Shown: positions 37,582 to 48,019, numbered from the stretch's first letter. The stretch: DNA of 64,000 nt from Desulfurococcales archaeon (GCA_023255955.1 JAGDWD010000007.1:226928-290927), one strand, 5' to 3'. Notes: a model not told the origin generated them from the sequence alone. Translations and numbers: made by a program.

Positions 37582-38760
37582 CTACTTGAGGAGCCTTACA
37601 ACGGCTACTGAAGCTAGTAACATTAATGCTACTACTATCAGACTTATCTGCAACGTATTAGCTATGTCAGAGACTCTGCGGGCCAGGTCCTCCTGAGCCT
37701 GTGACAGCTTAGCTACGTTCTCGTCCAGGGTCTTTACCTTACTAGCTAAGTCTCCTAAGGCTGTCTCGGTCGAGCTCTTGGTCGCGTCAGCTAGGGACTT
37801 AATGGCTTGGTCTACACTTGTAGCGAGTGCTGATATGCTTGCGTCCACCTTCTTGGTGTAGTCCTGAAGTTGTGTAGCTACTGCCGCGATCGCGTCCATA
37901 GAGGCCTTGGAGCTCTTCTCAATAGCTCCCTCCAGGTCCTTAACGCTCGTAGCTAGGCTCTTAGATAACTCCTCTACCGACTTAATCGTCTGTGCTAGTG
38001 ATGTATCTAATGATGCAACCTTACTCTCCAGAGATCCGTACCTCACGGCTAGAGCGCTAACTACTTTAGCCTGGAGCGTTGCTAGTGAAGCAGTAGCAGC
38101 CTTATACATCTCCAGTGCCTCATCTACTTCACCGTAAATCTCGAGTCTTTCGGTAGCATCACCTATCAAGGTCTCTATGGCTGAAAGCTCCTTAGTGAAC
38201 CCAGAGACATCTACTCCAAGTGCTGAAGCAAGAGTTATAATAGCACGTACTTGACCTAATGCTACTAAGGCCTCAGCTCTAGTAGCATCTACTGGTCTGT
38301 GATCAGCTATGCTGAGGTCTATGGTCCTAGTGAAGGTGAAGTCCTTACCAGCAGCTCTACCAACTATCTCAATTTTGAGTGTTCCCTTACCTGTATATGC
38401 GGACTCAGGTATGAATACCCTTGCTATGAGGAGATATGCTACAGTGTAATCTACACCACCTATAGTGACGGTCGTAGGTGTGTAAAGTGCTACTAAGGAC
38501 ATGGGAATGGTCATGGATAAGCCTGCGGTAAGAGTGGCATCAGCCTTGCTTATGGTGGGACTCGGAGTATCCTCACCGGTATACACGTACGCTACTACCT
38601 CAACCCACTGGTAGCCCCTGTAGACGGTTGTTCTGCTTACGTCAAGCTTTATGATGCCTATAGGTTGCTGAGCAATCGTTACCGCTGGTGATAACGTAGC
38701 AAACGCTAGTACCGCTAAAGCTAGGTAGGCTAGGTACTTGTATTTCAAGATTTCCACCAA
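37582..38760 (-). CDS. Secreted beta-domain + long coiled-coil + C-terminal TM protein (SlaB-like S-layer stalk architecture)
   Basis: Signal peptide LAYLALAVLAFATLSPAVTIAQ; heptad-rich 200+ aa region; C-term ISLIVVALMLLASVAVVRLLK. Confidence 0.55.
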   Translation of the reverse strand: MVEILKYKYLAYLALAVLAFATLSPAVTIAQQPIGIIKLDVSRTTVYRGYQWVEVVAYVYTGEDTPSPTISKADATLTAGLSMTIPMSLVALYTPTTVTIGGVDYTVAYLLIARVFIPESAYTGKGTLKIEIVGRAAGKDFTFTRTIDLSIADHRPVDATRAEALVALGQVRAIITLASALGVDVSGFTKELSAIETLIGDATERLEIYGEVDEALEMYKAATASLATLQAKVVSALAVRYGSLESKVASLDTSLAQTIKSVEELSKSLATSVKDLEGAIEKSSKASMDAIAAVATQLQDYTKKVDASISALATSVDQAIKSLADATKSSTETALGDLASKVKTLDENVAKLSQAQEDLARRVSDIANTLQISLIVVALMLLASVAVVRLLK

Positions 38761-38934
38761 TAGTACCTCTAGCTAAAGTTTATAAGTTTTTCGTGAAGAG
38801 CAACTAACCACGTTAGCTTCGGAAGGAGTTACCCGACATATTAACTGAGGAAGGACTACAAGAAAGAGAAAGTCTAGCCACGAGGAGTAGGAGCTAATCC
38901 ACACCTGAAACGCCTCAATTTCTAAGACCTAAAA

Positions 38935-38943
38935 GCTTTAAAG
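38935..38943 (+). promoter_or_regulatory. TATA box for tRNA-Val
   Basis: gctttaaag ~25-30 nt before tRNA 5' end. Confidence 0.6.
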
Positions 38944-38966
38944 TTAGAGTAGATTATTGGTTTTCG

Positions 38967-39041
38967 GGGCCCGTCGTCTAGCCTGGTTAGGACGCCGCCC
39001 TCACACGGCGGAGGTCCGGGGTTCGAGTCCCCGCGGGCCCA
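38967..39041 (+). tRNA. tRNA-Val (CAC), no intron
   Basis: GGGCCCG/CGGGCCCA acceptor; CCGCC-CTCACAC-GGCGG anticodon arm; CGGGG-TTCGAGT-CCCCG T arm. Confidence 0.95.
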
Positions 39042-39292
39042 CTCCCCAACTGCTTAGGAAGCTCCTTCGGTGTTTCCCGACATTATAAATCACAGTCCAG
39101 CCAGCTTTAACGGGTTTCTCAGTTATATCCTCATTTTCTTCCTCAATTCAGGTTTAACTAGTTATGAATATTTCTAGGGATAATGACAGCCGGGAAACGC
39201 TCTCATTATTATCTAAGCGTGAGGCCCACGGAGCAATTGCTAGGGACATAAACAGCTATTAAAGTCGGAAACAAAATATTCTTGGTATAAGT

Positions 39293-40093
39293 ATGCGTGT
39301 TAAAAGTCTTCTCAGTGTTAGGTATCCGACTCTTACTCGCGATTCTCTAGTAACTCGTGCTAGGTCTTTAATGCGTGACCTGGGCTTAAGGATGATCCCG
39401 GTAGTTGAGGAAGGTAGAGTAGTTGGTGTAGTCACAAGAGAAAACGTTCTTTCAGTAACCTCAACTAGGTCTAATGTTCTAGTAGGTCACGTTATGGACG
39501 TACCTAGGGTTGTGTTTGAGCTTAACGAGGATCTCTGGACGGCACTTAAGATCATGTTAGAGCTGGACGAGTGGTACGTACCTGTGGTTTCAGCTGAGGG
39601 GAAGTATGAAGGTGTTCTTGAGATAGATAGCTTCATAAGGAGTGCCCTAGCAGAGTTCTCAGAGACTCAGAGCCTCGGTCCTCTCGGGGACTATATGACT
39701 ACAAACGTCGAGTACGTGACTCCAGACGATAATATCACCAAGCTCTGGAGGAAGATGGTGAAGACAAAGTATGCTGGTTTCCCGGTAGTTCAAGGCAGGG
39801 ATATGAAGGTAGTAGGGATCATAACCCAACACGATCTCCTTAAGAAAGGCTATACGAGGATAGAGCTCGAATCGGAATCCGGCCCCAGATCCTCAATAAA
39901 GGTGAAGGAAGCTATGACCACCCCAGCTATCACCGCGATCATGTCTGAGGATATGTATAAGGTAGCCGAGATCATGGCTAAAAACAACATAGGGAGAATT
40001 CCGGTAGTGGACCAGCGGGGAGGTTTAGTGGGGATCGTTGATAGGAGTGATGTATGTAGAGCCTACATGAAGGCTAGATCGGTGAGAGAATGA
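39293..40093 (+). CDS. Multi-CBS-domain protein
   Basis: Four CBS-like motifs (e.g. RIPVVDQRGGLVGIVDRSDV). Confidence 0.9.
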   Translation: MRVKSLLSVRYPTLTRDSLVTRARSLMRDLGLRMIPVVEEGRVVGVVTRENVLSVTSTRSNVLVGHVMDVPRVVFELNEDLWTALKIMLELDEWYVPVVSAEGKYEGVLEIDSFIRSALAEFSETQSLGPLGDYMTTNVEYVTPDDNITKLWRKMVKTKYAGFPVVQGRDMKVVGIITQHDLLKKGYTRIELESESGPRSSIKVKEAMTTPAITAIMSEDMYKVAEIMAKNNIGRIPVVDQRGGLVGIVDRSDVCRAYMKARSVRE

Positions 40094-41016
40094 AGTTGCC
40101 GAACCCCCGGAGAATATATGAGAGAGCTAGGTGGCTGAGAAGCGATGGGAAGCCTAACTTTAGGGCAGTAATACATGAAAGAGAGCCGGAGTTGAGATCC
40201 CTCATAATACCGAAAGTACCTGTAGCTTCCCCGCAGACCCCTCTACTTAAGTGTCTAGAGGAAATGCATAGCCAGAGCTTTAGAGCTACGGTCATAGTTA
40301 AAGCAGGGGAGGTAGCAGGTCTCCTAACATTTCACGACGTTGCCGACTATATCGGTGGTGGCAGTAGGTTCAGAATAGTAGTTGAGAGGTATGGGGGCAA
40401 CATCTATAAAGTCTTCTCTATACCGTCTCAGGAACTTATGAGTAGGAATGTTGTGTACGTAAAGGTCAGCGACACCCTAGAAAAGGTGCTGGAGCTCATG
40501 GTTTCCCAGGGGTTTGGATTAATACCTGTCCTAGATCCTAGCGGAGGATTAGCTGGTGTCGTAACTGAGGGGAGTATAGTCAAGGCATTTTCCGGTAGAA
40601 TCGGAAAGAAACCCGTCAGCGAGGTCATGACTAAAACCGTGATTACAGCTATTGAAGACTCAACACTACACGAGATTTTCAGGCTCATGGTCTCTATGGG
40701 TGTTAGGAGAATACCACTATTAAGTAAAGATAATAGGTTAACGGGAGTAATTACTTGGCGAGGTTTGGTGGATCTCATAGGATCTCACAAGATATTCGAG
40801 CTTGTTAGTAGCGGGTTAGTACAAGACCTCCTCAAGCTCAGGGCTGTAGATTTCGTGGATAGTGAGGTACTAATAGTAGAGCCTACGACCCCTCTCGAGG
40901 TGCTGATCAGAGACATGTTTGAGAAAAACCTGGACTACGCTATAGTTGTTGAGGATGAGACTCTCAGGGGTATAGTTACCGAGAGAGATATTATGTACTC
41001 TATCCTAACATCATAG
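40090..41016 (+). CDS. Multi-CBS-domain protein
   Basis: CBS motifs GLIPVLDPSGGLAGVVTEGSIV, RIPLLSKDNRLTGVITWRGLV; ATGA overlap with previous gene. Confidence 0.88.
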   Translation: MKLPNPRRIYERARWLRSDGKPNFRAVIHEREPELRSLIIPKVPVASPQTPLLKCLEEMHSQSFRATVIVKAGEVAGLLTFHDVADYIGGGSRFRIVVERYGGNIYKVFSIPSQELMSRNVVYVKVSDTLEKVLELMVSQGFGLIPVLDPSGGLAGVVTEGSIVKAFSGRIGKKPVSEVMTKTVITAIEDSTLHEIFRLMVSMGVRRIPLLSKDNRLTGVITWRGLVDLIGSHKIFELVSSGLVQDLLKLRAVDFVDSEVLIVEPTTPLEVLIRDMFEKNLDYAIVVEDETLRGIVTERDIMYSILTS

Positions 41017-41018
41017 AG

Positions 41019-41879
41019 GTGACCACTGTGAGGATTAAAGTAGAGCACTACATGAGCCATCCCGTGGTAGCAGCACATCCTATGGATAATCTAGCTAGGA
41101 TTAGGAACTTAATGCTTAGGTTTAAGGTAGGGCATATAGTGATATCATCTGATGATAAACCGCAGGGAATGATTAGTAGAAGCGATTTTGTGAAGTTAAT
41201 GTATAATAGGAAGTGGTCGTATAAGCCGCTGACTGAGATTCATGCTCAAGACATCATGTCGAAACCGGTTTATGCTGTACTTCCATCAAGGAGTGTTACC
41301 TATGCTGCTAGGAGGATGCTCGAGAAGGGTATAGGTTCCCTAGTCGTAGTCAAGGACGCGGCTTCTATGAGTATAGCTGGTATAACAACTAGAACTGACC
41401 TGCTTAGAGCTTTCGTAGAGAACTATTCAGGTCTGTTCAAAGTAGAGGATTATGTTGAGAAGGACGTACCTACGTGTAGCCCGGAGCACTCAATCTTCTA
41501 TGCGGTAGAGAAGATAGTTTTAGGGCAGCCGGTAGTAGTTGTCGATAGAGGTAGGGTCGTAGGGATCGTTAGTAGGAGGGACCTAGCGTTCCTAAGTACC
41601 TTCTTCACAACCTTTAAGAAACCGTTAAGGGTGAAGGGAATATCCCCGAGGGGGGTGGAATCAGTTATAAAGGTGTATCCAGCAGTTATGGTCTCAGAGA
41701 TCATGGACACTGACATAGCTTTTGTAAGGCCGGGCGAGGATCTAGCTACAGCTGCTCAGATAATGATTAGAAGTGGGGTGGACGTAACTCCAGTAGTTAA
41801 CGAGAACGACGAGCTTGTGGGGGTAGTCACTAAACAAACCATACTTAAAGCTCTTAAAGACTCGGCCTCAAAGAAATAA
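41019..41879 (+). CDS. Multi-CBS-domain protein
   Basis: CBS motifs SLVVVKDAASMSIAGITTRTDLL, DVTPVVNENDELVGVVTKQTIL. Confidence 0.9.
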   Translation: MTTVRIKVEHYMSHPVVAAHPMDNLARIRNLMLRFKVGHIVISSDDKPQGMISRSDFVKLMYNRKWSYKPLTEIHAQDIMSKPVYAVLPSRSVTYAARRMLEKGIGSLVVVKDAASMSIAGITTRTDLLRAFVENYSGLFKVEDYVEKDVPTCSPEHSIFYAVEKIVLGQPVVVVDRGRVVGIVSRRDLAFLSTFFTTFKKPLRVKGISPRGVESVIKVYPAVMVSEIMDTDIAFVRPGEDLATAAQIMIRSGVDVTPVVNENDELVGVVTKQTILKALKDSASKK

Positions 41880-41887
41880 CACATGAA

Positions 41888-42976
41888 ATGCGAGATGCTA
41901 TGAAGCCAAGACTCGACAAGCCCTGGGTTCGTACTGCGAAATTCTGGGAGAAATTAGGTGATAATAAGGTTAAGTGCCATCTCTGCTATAAAAGGTGTCC
42001 AATAGCTGAGGGAGGCTTTGGAGCATGTGGTGTTAGGTACAACGAGAAGGGAGTTCTCTATACACTGGTTTACGGCCTACTAACAGCAGCTAACATAGAC
42101 CCGATAGAAAAGAAGCCGCTAACTCATTTCCATCCAGGTTCAGCCGTATTCTCCATATCTACTGCGGGCTGTAACTTCATGTGCGCCTTCTGCCAGAACT
42201 GGACTCTATCGCAGTCTAGGAGAGAGGAAATATTTGGTGAGTATATAGACCCGGAAGAGCTGGTAGCTCTAGCTAAAAAAGCTAGGAGTGACGGTATAAG
42301 CTATACCTACAACGAACCAACAATATTCTACGAATATATGTATGATGTAGCGAGAACAGCAAAGAGAGAGGGTTTATTCAACACTATGGTAACCAACGGT
42401 TATATGACGGTTGAGGCTCTCGACGAGCTAGCAGGCTACATGGACGCGGCGACAGTGGACTTTAAGGGAGGAGGTAGTAAGGAATTCTACCGTAAGTACA
42501 TGGGTGTTCCAGACCCGGAACCGATATTTGGGACGTTACTCGAAATGAAGAGGAAAGGTATCTTCGTAGAGATAACTAACCTAGTCGTTCCTAGATATGG
42601 AGAGGACTTAGATCATATTAGGAAACTAGCACGATGGGTAGCTGAAAACCTCGGTACTGAGACACCCTTCCACCTCTTGAGGTTCTACCCCCATTATAAG
42701 ATGAGCTATCTACCGCCCACAGACATTAAAACACTTGAGCGGCTAGCCCAGATAGCACAGGGAGAGGGCCTGAAACATGTTTACATAGGGAACATACCTG
42801 GACATAAGCTCGAACATACCTACTGCCCAGGATGCGGCGCTCTGGTAGTAAGAAGGTACGGCTTCTACATTATCGAGTGGAACTTAAAACCCGGGAACAT
42901 CTGCCCGAAATGTGGCTATAAACTGAACATAGTTGGTGAATACAGAGGTGGCAGTAGATCTTTCGACTTCTTCTAG
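41888..42976 (+). CDS. amrS: AmmeMemoRadiSam-system radical SAM enzyme (AmrS)
   Basis: CHLCYKRCPIAEGGFGACGVR; STAGCNFMCAFCQNW (CxxxCxxC); SYTYNEPTIFYEY. Confidence 0.93.
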   Translation: MRDAMKPRLDKPWVRTAKFWEKLGDNKVKCHLCYKRCPIAEGGFGACGVRYNEKGVLYTLVYGLLTAANIDPIEKKPLTHFHPGSAVFSISTAGCNFMCAFCQNWTLSQSRREEIFGEYIDPEELVALAKKARSDGISYTYNEPTIFYEYMYDVARTAKREGLFNTMVTNGYMTVEALDELAGYMDAATVDFKGGGSKEFYRKYMGVPDPEPIFGTLLEMKRKGIFVEITNLVVPRYGEDLDHIRKLARWVAENLGTETPFHLLRFYPHYKMSYLPPTDIKTLERLAQIAQGEGLKHVYIGNIPGHKLEHTYCPGCGALVVRRYGFYIIEWNLKPGNICPKCGYKLNIVGEYRGGSRSFDFF

Positions 42977-43277
42977 ACGAGATTGATGTGACTACTATTT
43001 AACGTAGCTTATACAATAAGTTTATACTTATAGCAGTACACATTTAGAATAGTCCTACTACTTAATACTACACATCTTCACCATCCGTAAGTAACCTACG
43101 ATTCTATCTTTGAAACACTTCCTTAATATCGTTCGTAGAGCTTATCGAGAATTAGCAAAACACGACTCACATAGAGTTTCAAGGGTTTTAGGACAAATTA
43201 AATGCTAAATATTGTTTAAATTGTTTAATCTGTAACTTATTTTTAATATTTCAACTGTCTATTTCTGGAGTTACAGT

Positions 43278-43985
43278 ATGGTAAGTCCCAGCCAAATAAT
43301 TGAGAGGGCTAGGTCTGAGGGGAGACGTAAGCTACTTGAACATGAGGCCTTCATGCTGTGTGAACTCTATAACATGCCGGTAGCTAGCTATGGTTTAGCT
43401 ACTAGTGAGGAGGAGGCAGTTAGGATAGCTGAGAGGATAGGGTTCCCAGTAGTATTGAAGGTAGTTAGCCCAGACATAAGCCACAAGACTGATGTAGGTG
43501 GTGTTATACTCAATGTTAAGAGCCCGGAAGAGGTTGTGAGATCCTATAGACTCATATTAGATAACGTACGCTCTAGAGCCCCTGGGAGTAGGGTCAGCGG
43601 TATCTTAGTACAGAAAATGGCGAGTCCGGATCTTGAGGTAATAGTCGGTAGTGTGAGGGATAAGGTCTTCGGACCGGTAATAATGTTCGGCTTAGGAGGA
43701 GTATTCGTCGAGGTACTCAAGGACGTAAGTTTTCGAGTCACCCCACTAACCGAGCAGGACGTAGACGACATGATTAGAGAGATAAAAGGATATAAGGTAC
43801 TTGAGGGCTACAGAGGATTCCCACCTAGAGACATAGAAGCACTTAAGAGAGTTATCCTAGGTCTAGCTAAGATGGTCAGCGAACTCGATGAGTTAGAGGA
43901 GGTAGATCTTAACCCTATATTCCTCTATCCTCTCGAGAAAGGAGCTTTAATAGTTGACGCTCGAGTTATCCTAGGTGAGAAGTAG
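43278..43985 (+). CDS. acdB: ADP-forming acetyl/acyl-CoA synthetase beta subunit (ATP-grasp)
   Basis: FPVVLKVVSPDISHKTDVGGV; MFGLGGVFVEVLKDVSFRVTPL; EEVDLNPIFLYP. Confidence 0.93.
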   Translation: MVSPSQIIERARSEGRRKLLEHEAFMLCELYNMPVASYGLATSEEEAVRIAERIGFPVVLKVVSPDISHKTDVGGVILNVKSPEEVVRSYRLILDNVRSRAPGSRVSGILVQKMASPDLEVIVGSVRDKVFGPVIMFGLGGVFVEVLKDVSFRVTPLTEQDVDDMIREIKGYKVLEGYRGFPPRDIEALKRVILGLAKMVSELDELEEVDLNPIFLYPLEKGALIVDARVILGEK

Positions 43986-45376
43986 TGAGCTCCCTCAAGG
44001 ACCTGTTCAACCCAAGTGGTATAGCTGTAGTCGGCGCGTCCAAGGACCCGACTAAGATAGGGCATCTAGTACTGAGAAACATAGTGGAGTACGGATTCAA
44101 AGGGAGGGTCTACCCAGTAAACCCGACAGCAACAGAGATACTGGGCTTAAAGTCCTACCCAGCAGTCTCAACCATATCAGATAAAGTTGACGTGATCGTG
44201 GTATCAGTACCCAACGTCAAGGTCCTGGATGTTATAGATGATGCGGGGAAGGCAGGAGTTAAGCACGCTGTAGTCATCACCTCAGGTTTTAAGGAGATAG
44301 GTAACGTAGAACTTGAGAACGAGTTAGTTCAGAGAGCTAGGAAGTACGGTATGAGAGTTCTAGGTCCTAACATCTTCGGTTACGTCTACACACCGGTAAG
44401 GCTTAACGCGACCTTCGGCCCCAGAGACGTCATACCCGGTAACGTCGCCTTCATAACCCAGAGCGGTGCTTTAGGAATAGCACTGATGGGTTCAACGATA
44501 CAGGAGGGGATCGGTATATCAGCTATTGTGAGTGTAGGTAATAAGGCAGATATAGACGATGCCGACCTACTCGAATTCTTCGATGAGGATCCTAACACCT
44601 CGGTTGTCCTGATATACATGGAGGGCGTAAATAACGGTAGGAGATTCGTTGAAGTAGCCTCCAAGATTTCTATGAGGAAACCGGTAATCGTGATTAAGTC
44701 CGGGAGGACGGAAGCTGGAGCTAGAGCAGCCGCGAGCCACACGGGTAGCCTAGCAGGTAACATACTCATATATGAGACAGCCTTCAGACAGAGCGGTGTT
44801 CTCTCAGTTAAGAGCGTTGAGGAGGCTTTCGACTTCGTGAAGACTCTGTCCTGGAACCCTGTACCTACTGGCGATAGGGTCGTAGTGATAACGAACGGTG
44901 GTGGTGCGGGTGTCCAGGCAAGCGACACTCTAGCAGATGACGGTATATTCCTGGAGAAACCTCCGCAGGATTTCGTAGAGGAGCTGAGGAAGGTCCTCCC
45001 ACCATTCGCCTCCCTAGCAAATCCAGTAGACCTGACCGGTATGGCACCCGAAGACTGGTACTACATGTCGGTCAAGCTAGCTCTTCAGAACCCCCAGATA
45101 GATGCGATATTAGTACTATACTGCCACACCGCGCTCACTAGCCCGATCGGTGTAGCTAAGGCTGTAGCTAGAGCAATAGAGGAGACTAAGATAAGCAAAC
45201 CTATATCGGTAGCGATGATTGGGGGTCCGGATGCGTATGAAGCTATGAGGTACCTTACAACCCTAAGAATACCTGCCTACCCGACCCCTGAAAGAGCAGC
45301 ACACGCCTTAGCAGCACTGCTCAAATACAGAAAAGGTAGGGAGTACCTAGTAAAGAGGATCTCCAAAAAGCAGTAA
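43985..45376 (+). CDS. acdA: ADP-forming acetyl/acyl-CoA synthetase alpha subunit
   Basis: LFNPSGIAVVGASKDPTKIGH; FITQSGALGIALM; SHTGSLAGN. Confidence 0.94.
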   Translation: MSSLKDLFNPSGIAVVGASKDPTKIGHLVLRNIVEYGFKGRVYPVNPTATEILGLKSYPAVSTISDKVDVIVVSVPNVKVLDVIDDAGKAGVKHAVVITSGFKEIGNVELENELVQRARKYGMRVLGPNIFGYVYTPVRLNATFGPRDVIPGNVAFITQSGALGIALMGSTIQEGIGISAIVSVGNKADIDDADLLEFFDEDPNTSVVLIYMEGVNNGRRFVEVASKISMRKPVIVIKSGRTEAGARAAASHTGSLAGNILIYETAFRQSGVLSVKSVEEAFDFVKTLSWNPVPTGDRVVVITNGGGAGVQASDTLADDGIFLEKPPQDFVEELRKVLPPFASLANPVDLTGMAPEDWYYMSVKLALQNPQIDAILVLYCHTALTSPIGVAKAVARAIEETKISKPISVAMIGGPDAYEAMRYLTTLRIPAYPTPERAAHALAALLKYRKGREYLVKRISKKQ

Positions 45377-45377
45377 C

Positions 45378-45944
45378 TCAATTGAAGTATAACTCCTTAT
45401 TTATTAGAGGTATTAGAGCCATCATAGTAGCATAATAGGTTAAGTCCTCCCTATTTACAGCAGATCGTGTCAATATCCTCACAAGTCCTCCCTTACTCCC
45501 CACATCTGTAGTACCAAAATACTTGTCTACTACTTCCTCCAACTCCCTTGCTCCACCTAATACAAGTTCTCTCACGAAGATGTCGGGAACCGAGAACGAT
45601 GGTGATAGCCCGAACGACTCTGAGCCGTCTCTAGATACTACGTAGACTACCTGGACATCAAAAAATCTTCCTTCGACTACGTATAGCCCAGCTTCTATCC
45701 CGATACCCATATCGCAGTCAGTACCGGCCTTCACAGCTTCGACAGCTCTTCGCCTAGCTCCTTCAATAGCTATGTGGAGACCCATAGGCTGGGGTGGGAT
45801 GGCCGTGCTCACCTTAAAAGAAGCTACATCTACATTCTCAAAGACAGATCTAAGGGCCCTTAACACCCCAGTTATCTTACTAGGATTCGTAGTGCCGAGA
45901 CACACTCTCACAGTAACACGCCCTAAGCAGATTTCCTCGAACAC
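45378..45944 (-). CDS. Inosine/xanthosine triphosphatase-like (DUF84/YjjX family)
   Basis: VCLGTTNPSKITGVLRAL...MGIGIEAGLYVVEGRFFDVQ. Confidence 0.88.
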   Translation of the reverse strand: MFEEICLGRVTVRVCLGTTNPSKITGVLRALRSVFENVDVASFKVSTAIPPQPMGLHIAIEGARRRAVEAVKAGTDCDMGIGIEAGLYVVEGRFFDVQVVYVVSRDGSESFGLSPSFSVPDIFVRELVLGGARELEEVVDKYFGTTDVGSKGGLVRILTRSAVNREDLTYYATMMALIPLINKELYFN

Positions 45945-46027
45945 ATTAAAGTGCAGGTAATGCGGGTTTCACTAGAGTTTCACTAAAGTTTCTTGCGGGT
46001 TTTTAATATAGCCTAACCTCCTAACGC

Positions 46028-48019
46028 TTGGTGCTGACAATGAGGGAGCGATATACCGTCAAATACGCGGTCATACTACTACTCATACTACTCACTACCC
46101 CACTCACCTTGGCTAGACCTACCAAAGCATATGAAACCCGGGAACTCACTATAGTAGCCGTAAGCTCCCTACCTAATGGTAGCTACGTCGGTGTCACAGC
46201 TAAGCTGAGTGTGGGGGTCTCATGCCCCGGTAGCGGCAGAGTATATGTCGAGACACTTCCCCTCAGTCAAATAGATCTACAAGCATCTACTAGGGTAGCT
46301 GCCATAGTGGCAAGTAAGGTAGCAGGGATTAAGCTCACCTCGTGCGACTTCTTTGCTTCGATAAGAGCGGATGTCCCGATAGTGGGTGGGCCCAGCGCTA
46401 GTGCCGCAACAGCTGTAGCATTCGCAGCAGCTCTTCTCCACCTACCGCTCAGGGATGATGTAGTGATGACGGGGATGATTCTACCTGATGGGAGTGTAGG
46501 TCCGGTAGGAGGACTGAGAGCTAAACTCGAGGCAGCTGCCAGTGTCGGCGCAAAGGTGTTCCTCGTTCCATATGGGCAAACAATGTACGTCGAGAGAGTT
46601 GTGGTTCCGCAAACTGTGGGGCCTATCACCATTTATACGACAAAGACTGTAACTATAGACCTAGTTGATTACGGGAAGAGGTTGGGGGTTGAGGTACTAC
46701 CGGTTACGACGGTATATGAAGCACTTAACGTTTATACAGGGGGTCTCTACAAGGTACCTAACGTCTCCGCAGTAGGTTCCCCGGAACATTATCTAGGTTC
46801 ACAGCTAGAAAAGCAGGTAGCTAACTGGATAGAAACCCTCAGGGATTATGTAACGTCAGCAGTATCTCAAGGTGATAGTATTAAGGCTAACGTACTCAAC
46901 TCTCTAAGTAGGATTACGAGATTATATGTGGAGGACCTACTGAAGGATATTGAGGGTAGCATCAAGAACCTAACTAGTCTTGCTGATGCTCAAGCCTCGA
47001 GGGGACTCATGTATTCAGCGTCCACATCCTACTTTCAGGCACTAGTTTACGCTCTATGGAGGCTGTATCTACTTAAAGGAGTTAGCGACCCGCAGGCATT
47101 AACTAGTGTGAGAACCGATTTAGAAGGTAGGGTCTTCATGATGCTTGACTTCGCTAGAAGCAGATATAGTGACCTGTCACTGATATGCCTTCAAGATCTT
47201 GATGTAGTGATAGCAGTAACTACCAGAGCTTACGAGGCTTTAATATATCTAAACGCATCTAAGACTGAGACTTATGTGGATAGATCGTCTTACTATCTTG
47301 CTCTAGCTAGCTCTAGAGTCATCACAGCAGAGCTCTGGAAGTCCCTCCTAAACATATCACAGAACCCTGGCTATGTATGTTGCTACCTAGATCGAAGGCA
47401 GGTGGAGGACTTAGAGCTAGCTCTAGAGGATTTAATCTACAACATCTACACCTACATAATATCGTTCAAGGGCCAGGTAGAGATCCCGGCAGACTCGTTC
47501 AACGCCATGATTACGAGGATGGACATCATGAGGAGCTCCCCATCGTTTATTGACAGGCTATCACTTGGGGTTGACGCGCTAGCATACGGGTATGCAACCC
47601 TGGTTATGATGTTCTCACAAGATATTGCGAGCTCTGTTACCAGCCTTAATAGAAGTGTCAGCATAGAGCTAGCATCACTCAGTGAGTGTATGCCGATTAG
47701 CCTGTTACTGTATATGGAGCTGATAACATCTCAGGAGGATTTACCGAAAATATATACTCTAGCTAGAGTAGCAGCACTACTATCTCTCTATACCAGCCCA
47801 GCTCAAGGAAGCATGTCGGCTACAAGCTCTACTACCGAGCCCAGCAACATAAGTAGTACGCAAACCCCTAGCACCGTAACGACAACCTTCTTCAAGACAG
47901 TAACAGTGGTAGGAGGACCTGGAACCTTAGAAAAGGCGTCAACAACTTACTTCATTATGGGGCTAGTACTAGGAGTTATTCTAGCACTGATAATCGCTGT
48001 TGCCGCTAAGAAGAAATAA
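46028..48019 (+). CDS. Secreted/membrane Lon-like (S16) protease without AAA domain
   Basis: Signal peptide; VGGPSASAATAVAFAAALL (Ser) and GPVGGLRAKLEAAASVGAKVFLVP (Lys); C-terminal TM. Confidence 0.85.
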   Translation: MVLTMRERYTVKYAVILLLILLTTPLTLARPTKAYETRELTIVAVSSLPNGSYVGVTAKLSVGVSCPGSGRVYVETLPLSQIDLQASTRVAAIVASKVAGIKLTSCDFFASIRADVPIVGGPSASAATAVAFAAALLHLPLRDDVVMTGMILPDGSVGPVGGLRAKLEAAASVGAKVFLVPYGQTMYVERVVVPQTVGPITIYTTKTVTIDLVDYGKRLGVEVLPVTTVYEALNVYTGGLYKVPNVSAVGSPEHYLGSQLEKQVANWIETLRDYVTSAVSQGDSIKANVLNSLSRITRLYVEDLLKDIEGSIKNLTSLADAQASRGLMYSASTSYFQALVYALWRLYLLKGVSDPQALTSVRTDLEGRVFMMLDFARSRYSDLSLICLQDLDVVIAVTTRAYEALIYLNASKTETYVDRSSYYLALASSRVITAELWKSLLNISQNPGYVCCYLDRRQVEDLELALEDLIYNIYTYIISFKGQVEIPADSFNAMITRMDIMRSSPSFIDRLSLGVDALAYGYATLVMMFSQDIASSVTSLNRSVSIELASLSECMPISLLLYMELITSQEDLPKIYTLARVAALLSLYTSPAQGSMSATSSTTEPSNISSTQTPSTVTTTFFKTVTVVGGPGTLEKASTTYFIMGLVLGVILALIIAVAAKKK

